Shown: piece after piece, positions 1-12,400 of the stretch
Layout of the letters: each line of letters begins with the position of its first letter
Numbering within the stretch: the stretch's first letter is position 1
Assembly: GCF_018687715.1 (NCBI RefSeq)
Contig: NC_056756.1
Coordinates: 40,272,480-40,336,479, forward strand
Length of the DNA stretch: 64,000 bases
Reading direction: 5' to 3'
Source of the DNA: Carya illinoinensis
Taxonomy: Eukaryota; Streptophyta; Magnoliopsida; Fagales; Juglandaceae
Notes under the pieces: generated by a model
Database searches by the model: none
What the model was told of the DNA's origin: nothing
Seen by the model: only the letters and a program-made list of their open reading frames with translations
Made by a program: the position numbers and the translations under genes

Positions 1-700
1 TGGCTACCAGGAAGTGTGTGGGAGAAGTTATTACCGTCGTTCACCTTGGAAAATGAAGGCAGACGCCTTCGGGATAAGCCGAGGAGGCACCAACTCCTCA
101 AGTCCCTAGAAAACAGCTGCTAGGAAGCGTGCAGGAGAGGTAACCACAACTTCTACACTGAAGAAGGAAAGGTGGGTGCCATTGCAGTAGGCTGAGAGGT
201 AACTAAAATGATGGTCGTGAGACAGTAGCCGTTAGAATGTGTGCCAAAAGAATAACCACAGCTCTCCCTATGAAGAGAGAGACTCGTCGGACTTAGTTAA
301 GGGGGCACCAAGAGGGGAGTTAGAGCTCAACGCTGCAGTAATTATTGCTCTTAAGATATCACACCTCAACGCTGCAATAACTATTTCTCTTAGGGTATCA
401 CACCCTTAACGGATTCACATACACAAAGCAGGAGGCGCAATGTGATAGTTCCTTGGAATGAAAGCAACAAAACTCCAAACTACCTAGTATAAAAGCCTAG
501 TCGAGATATGATCAAACTCACATAATCTTAAGGTAAGACAAACACTTCCTAAAAAGGTAACTGACTTAAGCATCGGAGGGTCCATTGACCACCCCTAAGC
601 TCCCTTCTTTATTTGTGTGTTTGCAAGTTCTTTGATACACCTCCTAGTTTTCCGAAGAGTCCTCTCAATACATACATAACACGTCAAAAAAAAGTTAAAC
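1..700 (+). mobile_element. LTR-retrotransposon LTR fragment cut by the window edge
   Basis: The stretch is GC-richer than its surroundings and looks like a plant LTR: a TATA box (tataaaag, 488-495) followed by a leader containing the phrase gacttaagcatcggaggg, which recurs in plant Gypsy LTRs as far as I recall. Upstream of the TATA box is a two-copy 39-bp direct repeat (328-366 and 367-405), like a U3 enhancer repeat. The left end lies outside the window and no internal coding region is present, so it may be a solo LTR or the end of a larger element. The Gypsy assignment is from general appearance only. Confidence 0.5.
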
Positions 701-819
701 GATACATTAAAGGGGTCGAGAAGGAATAGGCAACAGCAGGCAAGGATATCATTATTCTTTTAAGATCTCATTGTATTAAGAAAGAATATGCAACATAACA
801 GATTAAACCTAATTTGGTT

Positions 820-1010
820 ACAAATGAGATGAGATGAGATAAAAGTTGAAAACTGAATAAACTATGGTTAGAATATAATTTTTTTTAATATTATTTTTGT
901 TTTATGATTTGAAAAAATTGAATTATTTATTATATTTTGTTTGGAAGTTTGGAAAAGTTATAATTATTAGATGAGAAGAGATAAAATAAGATAAAATAGT
1001 TTCTGAAAAT
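820..1010. mobile_element. MITE, family B, copy 1
   Basis: AT-rich short element beginning with repeated gatgagat motifs and carrying the internal phrases aatattatttttgtttt, ttgaattatttattatattt and ataattattagatgagaagag. The same ordered phrases recur at 1120-1440, 55655-55850 and 61199-61330, so this is a dispersed non-coding family. No ORF. Superfamily not determined. Confidence 0.6.
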
Positions 1011-1119
1011 AAATCAAGCCTGCACACAGGCTCACCACTCCATTATTATTGCCTCCCTGCTATCTAACTCTAAGATTTTAACAAGAGTACCTAATAATTT
1101 TTCAAAGACATAGGACAAA

Positions 1120-1440
1120 CTTGGAGAGTGAGATGAGAATATAATTTTGTGAATAGTAGTAAGATAATTTGTAGATGGTAGTGAATGTTATGTGAAATTT
1201 TGGAAAAAAAGAAAAAGTTGAATAAAAAAATATTATAAAGTTAAAATATTGTTAAAATGTAATTTTTTAATATTATTTTTATTTGAAAATTTGAAAAAAA
1301 TTGATTTATTTTTTATTTGAAAGTTTAAAAAAATTGTAATGATTAGTTTGAAAATATTTGTGTTTAACTAGTTTAAGTGATATTTGGAAATAAGGTGAGA
1401 TAAAATAAGATAGAATTTTGATATGTAAACTTTTTCCAAT
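1120..1440. mobile_element. MITE, family B, longest copy
   Basis: Fullest copy of the family: starts gagagtgagatgagaatat, carries gaatagtagtaagataattt and the shared core (attttttaatattattttt, then aaaattgtaatgattag) and ends near ggtgagataaaataagatag. The terminal gatgagat/ggtgagat motifs suggest degenerate terminal repeats. About 110 bp separates it from copy 1. Confidence 0.6.
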
Positions 1441-2401
1441 ACAAACTCTTAACCATCATAGGCTCCTTGTCCGGAAAAGCCTCGAGGTCGCCGATTTCTC
1501 TCTGCTTTGCAACCTCAACTATGAACTCAACTCGAAAAAGACTACACATCATCTGGCATTATCAATAATAGGGCACTGAAGAACACTCCGCTCATCATCA
1601 CCACTTGAAGGCATGGCTAAATTCCAGGTAAAACTCAGGATAAATGTATAAATTGATGCGAGAAGCTGATGATACCACCAGGCATGTCTTAAAGGTGAAT
1701 AAACACAAATGAGATTCTACACACAAGTCACTAAATTTTCAAAATCCGAGACAGACCGACCATCCACTAAAGTTCAATATTTGCTTATGGAGATAATTTA
1801 GTTGATTGTTCTGTTTCATGAAAGAACTACTCTGTCCAACTTTCATTTCAGCCAAAGTCTTCATTCATATTGGTTGCCAGGGGCCCTGTAAGTCAGGATA
1901 ATAGTTAAAAAGATGATGAATAACATTTTTCTTCATACAATGCTTTTAAAAACAGCTAGCAGCGCAAAATGAACAGATCAAAGCATCCCTGCAAGCTACA
2001 ACATCAAACTACATTAGTTTTATTATTCATCCAATCCATAGATCAAACCCAAATCAAAATTATTCTAGAGAGAATGAAAAGTAAAATACTTTGATAGAAA
2101 GAATAAATTCTAATACATAAGTAACTAAAAAGTTACACCTGAATGTGGTAGTTTAACAAATAAACAATCAAACATATACAAGGCATATACTTCCCTGCAC
2201 TACCCATGTAATAACTAGTACAAAGAACTACCACAGAAGCATTACATATAAGCCTGTAATGTCCATGCTTCTACTCTCAATGAAATCATCATTAGCAATA
2301 GAACTTACATAACAAATACAACATAAAGAATACAGCGTGAAGACATCTACTTTACTAACAATTCTATAATATAAATGAATAACACAACCTGCTAGTTCAT
2401 T
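1441..2401. other. Intergenic / 3' flank of the CDI gene
   Basis: No coding region recognised. The part nearest 2400 must include the 3'UTR of the minus-strand glycosyltransferase gene. The region is moderately AT-rich with no repeat I can name. Confidence 0.5.
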
Positions 2402-3172
2402 CTACTCATCAATATTCTTCTTTGCTTCATTCATGTATTCCTCCATTTCTTTTACCCACAGGTCTGCAAACTCACAATTCTTCCAAGCCTCAAACCATGG
2501 CCCTCCCCGTGTATAATGTATCGCCTTGGGAAAAGTCATGGAATCATTCTCAAGGGCCTTGTTATGGCCCTCAAGAAAATTCCAAACACATGGTATGGAA
2601 CCAATATCATCATCCTCCAGCCACTGAAACCGATGAAGAAAAGCACCCGTTTGTGTATTCACAACCTCAGGGGTCAAAACCCGGTTCTTGGGATGTCCAC
2701 AATTGTAAAGCACCATGGAAGACCAATTCTTCCTAGGATATACTGTTTGCACCGCACCATCCATTTTCGTGGATTCTTTTGGGGTATAGTCATGGTGAAC
2801 ACACATAACTGCATATCTGTCATCGGCCAAGTCCCTCAATTCCTTAACGTCTGCCAAGTACAGAAAATCACAGTCCACAAACACTGCCCAACCCTCATAA
2901 TTGGCTAAGTATGGTGTCAAGAACCGAGTAAACGAGAACTCAGTGCTCTCGACTTGGCCTCTTTCGCGCCAATATAAACCACTTTTTCTCAGATCTGATT
3001 GTATTATCGGTATGATCTCAATGGGAATAGAGGACCGCTTCAAGATCGAGTTGCGGCAGACCTGGTAAGCAATATCCTCGCGTGAATCATAACCCACGAA
3101 GATCTTGAAGGGTTTATTCGCATTTCCTCCATTGCAAGTCTCTGAGTGAACCTTCCCATTACTCGAACTCAT
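2402..3172 (-). CDS. CDI: CDI-type nucleotide-diphospho-sugar glycosyltransferase
   Basis: Single coding exon of 256 codons plus stop. The protein starts with a short polar leader, then PFKIFVGYDSREDIAYQVCR, the metal/nucleotide-binding DxD-type motif in AVFVDCDFLYL (about residues 95-105), YPRKNWSSMVLYNCGHP and a C-terminal AIHYTRGGPWFEAW block. This order matches plant proteins of the Arabidopsis CDI (cadmium-induced) family, a small soluble glycosyltransferase-like family; substrate and acceptor are not known to me. I start translation at the ATG at 3172-3170. The reading frame continues a few codons upstream, but those lie before a splice acceptor (TTTTCAG ending at 3178), so they belong to an intron in the 5'UTR. 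Length and motifs look complete, with no lesions. Confidence 0.93.
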   Translation of the reverse strand: MSSSNGKVHSETCNGGNANKPFKIFVGYDSREDIAYQVCRNSILKRSSIPIEIIPIIQSDLRKSGLYWRERGQVESTEFSFTRFLTPYLANYEGWAVFVDCDFLYLADVKELRDLADDRYAVMCVHHDYTPKESTKMDGAVQTVYPRKNWSSMVLYNCGHPKNRVLTPEVVNTQTGAFLHRFQWLEDDDIGSIPCVWNFLEGHNKALENDSMTFPKAIHYTRGGPWFEAWKNCEFADLWVKEMEEYMNEAKKNIDE

Positions 3173-3177
3173 CTTAG

Positions 3178-3608
3178 CTGAAAATGACAAATGTTACCTT
3201 ACTGTTCAGAATAACAAAAGAATTCAAAGGCTCAGTAAAACAACGACGCAAGAAACATATTGAAAAATTAGAGCAAAAAAATCAAAGAAACATAATCCTT
3301 TGTTTGGTTTCCGAGAATAGAAGAAAAGAAATGAAACGAAAATGTGGACCCTACGCTTTTGTTGCTTGATTGGGCTTAGAAATTGATGGAGATTGTATAA
3401 AACTCAATAATCGAATCGGTGTAAAATACTTAATAAGTGGACATCAAGTCAGGGAATTATTCAGCGAAGCCAACGATATAGAAAACCAGACGAGTACTTG
3501 AACAAACGTTTGGTAGCAGAGAATGTAGGAAAATAAGGAAGACCTCAAAAAGATTGATACACAAATATAAGCACATTTTTTTTAGAGAGAGAGAGAGAGA
3601 GAGAGTAC
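3178..3608 (-). other. CDI: Intron in the CDI 5'UTR
   Basis: On the minus strand a donor (TTTTG|GTACTC, exon ending at 3609) and an acceptor (TTTTCAG|CTAAG, exon resuming at 3177) frame a 431-bp intron lying five bases before the start codon. The donor is followed at once by a pyrimidine-rich CT repeat (about 3580-3606 on the minus strand). Leader introns are common in highly expressed plant genes. Transcript data would be needed to fix the ends. Confidence 0.65.
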
Positions 3609-3845
3609 CAAAAGATTGGGAATGCAGATCTTAAAGATAAAAAGAAATCCTGCGTGTGTTTCCTTTTCCGACTTTCTTGGACTTTCTCGGAAAACTTGGT
3701 CCGAGAAAATCCTACCCCCTAATCCGTTTGTCTTAAATTGCAGAGAGAGAGAGAGAGAGGGAGTTTGGCGGGGCGGGGGTTGGGAGATAATAAAAGCGAG
3801 GAATGAGTGACGCGAAGAGGATACGAGCCGTATATATAGAGGGAG
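3609..3845 (-). promoter_or_regulatory. CDI: CDI leader exon and core promoter
   Basis: Read on the minus strand, a TATATATA box at about 3839-3832 sits roughly 30 bp before a plausible transcription start near 3800. It is followed by a leader with a CT tract (about 3760-3738) down to the donor at 3609. TATA plus CT-rich leader is a common plant promoter layout. The start site is inferred, not seen. Confidence 0.55.
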
Positions 3846-3940
3846 GAATAGAAGGAGCACCGACGATATTGGAAGCTCCAGTGTTGACTTCAAGAGACAC
3901 GGTTACTCTGCAACTGTAACTGATAGCAAAAATTTGTACG

Positions 3941-4927
3941 GTCATTTTTATGTATTTTTTTTATATATTTTAATGATATAATTAATTATATATTAAAAAA
4001 ATTTAATTTAATTAATTATATTAATAAAATACGTAAATAATACATAAAAATAACTGTATATAGTCAATCCAACTTATAATATTTAGTAAGTAAATCTTCT
4101 AAAATCACTTTGAGAAAAAAGAATTATTTATAAAAATAACTAATTTTTAATAATAAATTTTATTTTTTTTAAATTAAAATATTTATACACTCTACAATTA
4201 TATCTAACATTATTCTATTATATTTCAAAAATCATATACACGTCACTTTAGAGTACTAGCATTGTTGTAGACAAACATAAATATAAATGTAAATCAAGAT
4301 TTAGCTAACAATTCTGTTAAATTGTCTATATTGAAAGAGGAAAATGCATTTTTTTTTCTTATGAGCTAATATTTGGAGGGTTACTATTCCCAATCTATGA
4401 AATATTTTATAAGTTATTTCTCTCTCCTCTAAAATATTATTAGATATGAAAAAAAAGATTTAAGAAAAATATATTAATATTATTATTAAATTAATAATAT
4501 TTTATTATTATTTTGACTAATAAATAGATTATTCAATTTAAAAATTTCTCTTAAATGAAATAAATAAAAATTAAAATATGTGATTTTAGTTAAATTTTAA
4601 ATATTTGTCTACACAATACTATTTTAAAATGAGAGATATAAATAACATCATTTTAATAAAATATCTTTATTTTATAATATTTATTATGAAATGTGTTGGG
4701 ATCATTGCATTTAGCTGCCGACAAATAACCTCTCAAATAATAAACATTATATTCCTGTGTGAATCGTTCATTTTTTTTTTTTAATTTATACAAGAAGGTC
4801 ATGCTCACTCTCTAGTATAAGTCTATTTTAGAATATTGTTTTAAAATATTCTAAAATATCGTTCATTATTCTAATTTTACAAGAATAATGGAGATTTTTA
4901 GTTCAAAATTCAAATAATAAAATAATA
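3941..4927. other. AT-rich intergenic DNA
   Basis: Very AT-rich sequence with many short homopolymers and no ORF of interest. No feature recognised. Confidence 0.5.
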
Positions 4928-5100
4928 ATGTTATATACAATCGTAGAATTACAAACGCTGCGCAATCATTTTGAAAAAGAGTGGGATCTACGATTAAAAA
5001 GTTAATTTTTTTTCACGTGGGTCTTATATTAATTTATTTTTTTTTTAAGATATTGCATGCCGATTACACAACTACGATCGTAAATATCATTTCTCATAAT
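4928..5100. mobile_element. MITE, family A, copy 1
   Basis: Palindromic element of about 170 bp. The left arm (atgttatatacaatcgtag ... gcgcaatcattttgaaaaa) reappears inverted at the right end (gcatgccgattacacaac, then tacgatcgtaaatatcattt). The middle has the family phrases gggatctacgatt and aagttaatttttttt. Copies recur at 6882, 61031 and 62837. Non-coding. Confidence 0.65.
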
Positions 5101-5374
5101 AAATAAAAAGAAAAAAAAATTAAATTATAAAATAGTAATAAAAAAAATATAAAATGCCATGACAAAAATTTTATCACAAAGTATTCGGGAATATTCTGTT
5201 ATGAAAAGAAAGGACATTCCATGTGCACCTGTCACCCGTCAAATTTTTATTACCTCTCTCTGTCTTTATAGTATAAGTCCATTCTAGATTTTTTTCTTTT
5301 TTTCTTTTTTAAATAAAAATTATCTAATTATTGCAGCATTTTCATTCTAGCCAAACGAGGCCGGGTTTCGAGGC

Positions 5375-5760
5375 CAACACAGATGAGATGGTTATCTCAT
5401 AAATTTTTTTATTTAAATATATTATATTTTATTTTAAAATTTTAAAAATATCTACTTAAAAAGATAGTAAAAATTTAACATAAATACTGTATAAACAATA
5501 CATAAACAATATATATAAACAGTACAATCTGATATTAATAATAAGTGAATAATATATAAACAGTAGATAATTTTATTACCTTTATTAAATAATGAGATTT
5601 ATATTTTTTTAAATTTTAAAAATTAAAAATTATCTCGTTTTATTTTATTATTTAAATATATTTTTACAAATTATTTTATTTTATTTTAACTTAAAAATTT
5701 ATTTACTATTTAAAATATATAATCTCATAACTGCGTATTGAAACGGACTCTTAATTACGA
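5375..5760. mobile_element. Probable MITE related to family B
   Basis: AT-rich block opening with agatgagatggttatctc and closing with atataatctcataactgcg, so agatgagat-type ends are inverted. The interior is A/T runs plus repeated ataaacaatacataaacaat phrases. Non-coding; the boundary call is approximate. Confidence 0.4.
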
Positions 5761-6881
5761 TAAGTTGCCGGGGTGTTGGCGAGTCTACATCATCAACATC
5801 AACATGTGTTGGCTCGTGATGCTCTGAAAAGTCTGTCCCATACGGCCAAGTACAAACAGCGCACGGAGCCCCAGGGCCCACTAAAAAAAAAAAAATCTCA
5901 TTCAGCCATCCCTTTGCGGGTCGATAAGTTTGGTAAGATTTTTTTTTTTTATATATATATATATATATAAATGCTTATCCACTCAATTTGTGATGATGTA
6001 AATTGTACTTTTTTTTAAAAAATTAATATATTAATAGGTATTTACTTAATTAATAAATAAAAATGAAATTTTTAAAAAAATTAAATATATAAACAATCAA
6101 AATAAGAGAACATAATAATATTATTCTTTTTAAGAACTTATATGAATTTGCTATCATTATCTAAATAAATTTTATAAAAATAAATTCTTTAATAAACATG
6201 ACTTCATATATTTTATAATTAAAAAAATTTAAATTTAAAATACAACATTAAAACATATTAATTTATGAATTTATTTTTATAAAAAAAAATTGTAATTAAA
6301 GTACTTTTTTTATTACAATTAAAGCATTTATTTTTCTAAACGAGATTAACTGATTATTATATTGATTAAAAAAAACTGATTATTATATACTTACCATTCG
6401 TCTGGTTTTTGGATCGAAATATTTCGAATCCTGGATTCCCGGATTTCACTACTGGGAGAAACAGACATGAATTGTAACGGAAATTACGATTGGTACGGTT
6501 TGAAAACATGTCTAGGTGACAGGGGCCTGTTGGATTCTTTTTTTTTTTTTTTAATAAAGGTGATAAGACCTTTCGGGTTTCATTTGCCGAACCTGTCTCG
6601 ACTTTTATGTTTGCAAATATTATGAACCGTTAACATAAGCTAAGAAGTACGGAGTGGGTCGGGTGTCTCGGAATATTAAAACTGGAGAAAATAAAAAAAA
6701 GGTTTAAAAATATACGCTCACCACACACATATAAAGCTAAATTCAGTTAGACTAAACTATTATTTCGTGGTATCAATATTAGATTACATAATAAATTTCA
6801 TCGATTTGTAAAATGCATAAAACTTGAATTTTAAATCTATGTTATAAGACACACTATCTGCCCAAAATTTAAAAGAGAAAT
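5761..6881. other. AT-rich intergenic DNA
   Basis: Contains an (AT)n microsatellite near 5950-5970 and long A/T homopolymers. No gene or named repeat recognised. Confidence 0.5.
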
Positions 6882-7049
6882 AATATTTGTAATCGTGATT
6901 GTGTAAGCGGTGTGCAATCATTTTGAAAAAAATGAATTAATATGAGATCTACATAAAAAAAAAAAAACTAACTTTTTAATCGTAGACTTTACTTTTTTTC
7001 AAAACGATTACGTGACGTTTACAATTCTACGACTATATATAACATTACT
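6882..7049. mobile_element. MITE, family A, copy 2
   Basis: Same layout as the copy at 4928: left arm tttgtaatcgtgattgtg ... gtgcaatcattttgaaaaa, middle gagatctaca then cttttaatcgtagac, right arm tttttcaaaacgattacgtg then cgactatatataacatt. The arms are imperfect inverted repeats of each other. Confidence 0.65.
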
Positions 7050-9418
7050 CAATTTAAAAAAATCCACGTGGTTTTCGAGATCTTCCTCCATATGCACATG
7101 TATGCTTGCCAGGGTCGACATTCAATTTCGCCTGTCCCCACCCCAGCTAGACAATGTTGTTATTCCTATTTCTTACGCTGAAAACAGTATGCATTAATCA
7201 CTCAAGATACTATTATCTACGAAAGATTATATATATAATATATATCTTCTTTTAGAAGTAAAACGATTACAAAATATATGCTTTGTGATTATTACATTTA
7301 AGTAGAGTATTGTTAATGGAATAGCCAAACATCAAAAAAACATCTTCAAATGCCTAATAGGCCGTATAAAAACCGTCACATTGGATTATCCAAAACTTTT
7401 CTATTGTAACTATAATCCAAAACTTTGCTATTGTAACTTAGTTACAGTAAATCCAAAACCAAAAATAAATTTGATAGATACTGTACATATATCAAATATT
7501 TATTTTATTATATTTTTATAACACACTCTCTCTTTTCTCTATCTACATCTACAAATATTTATATAATTTAATTAGAATATGATTACTAATTAACATATGA
7601 TAGGTAGAATAGTAAAATATAATAAAATAAAATAAATTAATAATTAAAAAAATTAAATATTTTTTAAATTATTAATTACTCATTATTATATAATAAATAA
7701 ATAGATAATACAATGTAGAGATTTGATGTGAATAGTTAAAGTCAAATTTATCTTATATTATATTATTGTTATATAATTAAAAAATAATTCTTTCAATGTG
7801 AAGACTTATGTAGATAAAATAGCTAAAATCTAAATTCATCTTACATTCATCAAAAGTATCATTTACGTATGCATAATCCATTAACAAATTGACAATGCTA
7901 TTAGAGGAGCTTTGTTTAACCAACCATTTCAACTTTACCTTATCGGAGATCTGTTACCTCATAATTGGATTTCAAGTATTCTTTTATGAAGGAAAAACTT
8001 TGCATTAAAGGTGACGTATATATAACATCTTCCAAATTGAAGGATATTAGGAACTCTTTCAAAAAAGAAAAAAAATACTAAACATTTTCAGAAAATATTC
8101 ATGAAGACCAAAATATCTTAGATAGAAAAAGAAAATTGACCATTTCCATTCGCAAACTACCATATATTTTTTGTTTCAATTTGTACCTTAAACTACAACA
8201 AGCTTCACTTTATACCCCAGGATCCCTCCCAAAAAAAAAAAAAAATGTATACCCCAAGATGAACGAAAAACCATGTGGCACGATCTTAATGGTCATATCT
8301 GAGTAGGTATAAAATAAGATCCCTTTATAATCTATGATACAAATTGAAATTCTTTATAATTCAGATGTAAAAACGAAAAACGAGTGATAATCCACAGGTG
8401 AAAAATAAAAACCCACCCTTTAGGACCTGTCTTTCCATACATAGATGAATGAAAATTGTGACCGTTTTGGCTTGTGTATGGGCGTGGTTGTTCGTGAATA
8501 TACATGTGCATGTGGTGCGGTCGCGCGCGCGCCCTATGTGTGTGGCGCGTGTCTGCGTGTGTATTACCAAATACTGTTCCATCGATAATCCACCCAAGAA
8601 CTATCAAGCATCATTAGTCTGACGAATGATATTGCTTATTACAACAGTCTCGCCTCAAAAGCTTCGACTAACCAAAAAAAAAAGAAAACAAATAAATCAA
8701 AGTATCGCTTAGCTTAGCGTATTAATAAGCATCAGATAAACATGCATTGGCCCGACATAAGTGGAAATGGCTTCTCCACTAGGAAGGTATCTGCTTTTTG
8801 TTCTTCACGGGCATAAAGCAAGCAACCATAAGAAAGATACCAAGACTAGTACCAATCACACCAGTACGTCATTGATTCAACTTCACTAACATTAATGCCC
8901 CCATTTAGAGGGAATGTAATAAATTTTAGATTGAATAACTTTAGTAGCACGAATTCTAATATCACTTTAGAGGTCTGTTTCACACTCAAGAGTGTTTGGT
9001 TCTGGGTGGATACCCCTCTTACGTCAATCCTTCACTATCTACTCCTTCCCCAGGGGAACAAAAAAAAAAAAAAAAGGAAGGAATAGTGTTTTTTTAAAAA
9101 ACAAATTACATCACAGTAAATCTTACAAGGAAATAGCTTTTGCCGGGTTATAACATACCCGGTTGATTTCAGTTCGACTTATGCGCTAAAAAAAAGGTTT
9201 GACTTGTGCAATCTGTTTGGGAGTCAGTGAGATCATGATGCCAGGATCCCAAGTGCTACTAGGAAACTTTCTCAGCATTTGGTAGGAATCATATTCTTGA
9301 CATGTTAAGCCTTGGCATAATTACATAACAGTATAACATGACAAATGTAAGATAAAATTTCCTTTGCATAAAGCAGATCAAAATTATGCCGAGTAAGCTT
9401 CTTCAATGGCTCCAATGG
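7050..9418. other. Intergenic DNA and ORC3 3' flank
   Basis: Mostly AT-rich non-coding sequence. Near 8501-8563 is an alternating purine-pyrimidine tract (tcgcgcgcgcgccc flanked by gtgtgtg runs). The part next to 9418 must carry the 3'UTR of ORC3, read on the minus strand. A poly-A run at 9060-9076 is visible. No second gene is supported. Confidence 0.5.
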
Positions 9419-12400
9419 TTAGAGTCCAAACGCCACTCTCTGCACACAATCCGGGCGTCTTCTGCTGGGCATCCGAAGGAGTCCTGTTATCTGCAGCTCT
9501 GTAACTGCCCTGCAAAATCTTGCTCTTGGGAAACAGGGTTAAGGATCTTCAAATGGATTACCCAACCAAGGGGAGGGGGGAAAAACAATCCTTGATAGAT
9601 GCAGGCCGTGTGCAACCCTTACAAATGAAACCCAATTAGCGGTTTTGAGTGAGCTAGAAATATTTTGTGCGGGACTCTCTTTTGAATCTGGAACAGCAAT
9701 CCTGAAGTCATGCAGGCTGCAAACAACCGACTTGTATAACATGGTAGAGGTTTTCCAAAATATAGTGGTAGGGTTAAAATCGATAACACAACTTGGTTAA
9801 AACTTGAACAACTACTCAGTTCTTCTTCATAGATCCAATAAAGTACAAAGAACAAAAGAAAAAGAAATTACATAGCCCACATTGACATAGCCTTGTTCAT
9901 GTAACACTAAACTTTCTGTAGGATTGAATATTATAATTACACAATTTCTGGGCTCTATTGATTTTGAAGATAAACATTGATGTGCTGGAAAAATATCTGA
10001 GTTGAACAGGGGAGAGCCCTTTTTGAAGTGCAACGAGAGCACATGTAGAACAGAAAATTGCAAATATTAGTTTAAATTCTTAATATGCTCACGTGACTTA
10101 AAGTTATACGGTGTATTGATTACCATAATATGCTACCAATGCCGCTTCTCCTAACATCTATGCCCTACAGGACTGAAAACTATACGACTAAGTCGATTAT
10201 AATGCACTAGGAACAAAAAACCAATAGGATACTGAATTGATGCTTCACCCTTGTTTTCAGAATCATGCGTATCCTTCCTTTTCTTTGGATATGGGGATTG
10301 TTTTGACTTGTGTTTCCCTTTTGAACTTGGATGAAGAACAACAGTTTTGAATGATTGGAACCAATCATGAAGATTGATGAGATCACCATGCTCCTGAGCT
10401 AGGGTATACCTAAACAACAGAGAAGCGTAAATTAAATCCATCAAGTAGTGCAAATTTTCAGCTTCAAAAGAAGTAACAAACGATATGGAAGTGTAAGTTC
10501 AGAGCCTGTGTTTTGGTCAAAATGAGACCCTTTATTTCCAGATGAGGATTTTAAAGGGGAAAGACACAAGGACCACAACGTATAAATGAGGGTAACGGTA
10601 AACTAGTTATCCTAGGACTTAAGCCTCCACCTTGTTCCGGGCTTGAGAAATAAAGCATAGTACTTTTTTTTATAATTTGTGGGGGAGTGGAGGTTCCTTA
10701 GAAGTTCATGATTATTAAAAAGAAGAAAGAAAGAATAAAATATTTTAAGCTAGACACCCTCAAAATCTCATCCAAGTTCCCACAGCATAATGAGAAATGA
10801 AAGATCTTAAGAGAGCAATGATTCGGCATGATTTGCGTGTGCGGGCATGAGAGAGAGAGAGAGAAGGGGGACATGCTGCAATGAATTAGTCGGAAACAAA
10901 AAAAAAAAACATTAGTGATTATGGGGATTCTGTACCAGCTAGAATCAAGACCAATTGGTAATTATGACGTTCATTGCAGATAAAATATCCTCCTTTACAA
11001 CTGATATTATTGATTGACAAATTAACTCGTTAAGAATCACAAAACTAGCATGCATAGGTGATGCTCTTGTATATGTCCTGTATACTTGGGCTCTTGCCTA
11101 TTCTTATGATCAATAAAATTTTGTTTACCAATAAATAAAAAGTTGAGAATCTGTTACGCTGGTGAAAACAACTTATAATTACTAATGTTTTTGAATATTG
11201 AACATGTACATACACATAATAAATACATAGGTATGTATACCAGAATGTCAAGTAATAGCAAACACTATCATGATGGTACAACAGTAAATGAAAATCAATA
11301 TCCCTTTTCATGTTTCAAAAACAATATACTCACATAATTGAGGTATCATGCATAGATGGCAATAGGACATTGCCACTCTTGCTGCAGCAACCACACCGCA
11401 GAATTTTGTGGAACTCCAGAAGGTCAACTTGAATCCTTCTTCTTGGATCTCCAATTAAAGCCTAAGATAAGCGAGAAGTTTCAAAACACAAAGAGACTAT
11501 AATAATATAAACTTAGCACTCCAGAATTTTAGAAGAAAAGGCATGCTCTTCACAAAGTATAAGTATCAAGACATGTCTAGGATATTTTAATAAATGAAAT
11601 TGCCTATTGCTTTTTATTTTATAAGTAAGAAATAATTTTATTTTATTTTTTAATAGATTTTAAGTAAGAAATAATTTTATTAGAAGTGAATGAAATAGGT
11701 GAAGTCCACGTATACAGGAAGTATACAAAAGAAAACACCTAAATACATTCTTCTTTTTTTTTTAATTGGCACAGGGCATCCAAGAACAAAGTCCCGACTA
11801 ATCTCAGACGGGCCCTCGGCAAGAAGTTTCCTGCAAGTGCACCCCGGGGAATTCAATTGGAAGTTACCCCCAGTCCAATGACCCCTAGAAATTGTTTGCA
11901 CCCAAGAGGAATCGAACCTTAGATCTAGAGGCAGCATACCCCCAAGACCAAGGCCTTTACCACTTGAGCCAACCCCTAGGGGTTACACCTAAATGCGTTC
12001 TAAGAAACAGAAAACAACAACAGAAAATCATGAGCAGAAGCTCTGTTAATCACTAAAGCAGAAAACCAAAGCAATAAAGAGTGCACAAAAAAGTTCCAGA
12101 GTTCCTCCAATTGCTGGAGCATAGAATCCAGTTCTTCAGAATATGGATAACAATAGTCTTGCTTTGTGGATTTAGTCTAATTCAGTGTAGAATCTATAGC
12201 AAGAATTGTGATGGAATATTTTCGCTTGTCCAAAGTGGAACAGGTCGTATGAGTTAATTTCTCAAAGTCATCCTAAAATTGCTTACCAATTGAAGTTTCT
12301 CAACATTCTTAAAGCAGAAGATTTCATGCAAAGGTATGCACTCAATGGGTCTCAAATAATCCCTGTTTCAAAGAAAAATAGAAGTCAGAACTCTTTTCAG

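Noticed and set aside
3170..3190. Longer N-terminus for the CDI protein
   Set aside because: The extra codons lack an ATG and lie across a splice acceptor, so they are intronic.
8779..8868. Hydrophobic minus-strand peptide (VIGTSLGIFLMVACFMPVKN) ending in a stop
   Set aside because: Looks like a membrane-anchor exon, but the frame is closed by a stop just upstream with no acceptor between, so no exon can be supported.
11890..11975. tRNA gene suggested by A-box and B-box
   Set aside because: No complete cloverleaf, and the boxes sit in a 233-bp element with an A tail and target-site duplications, so it is a SINE.
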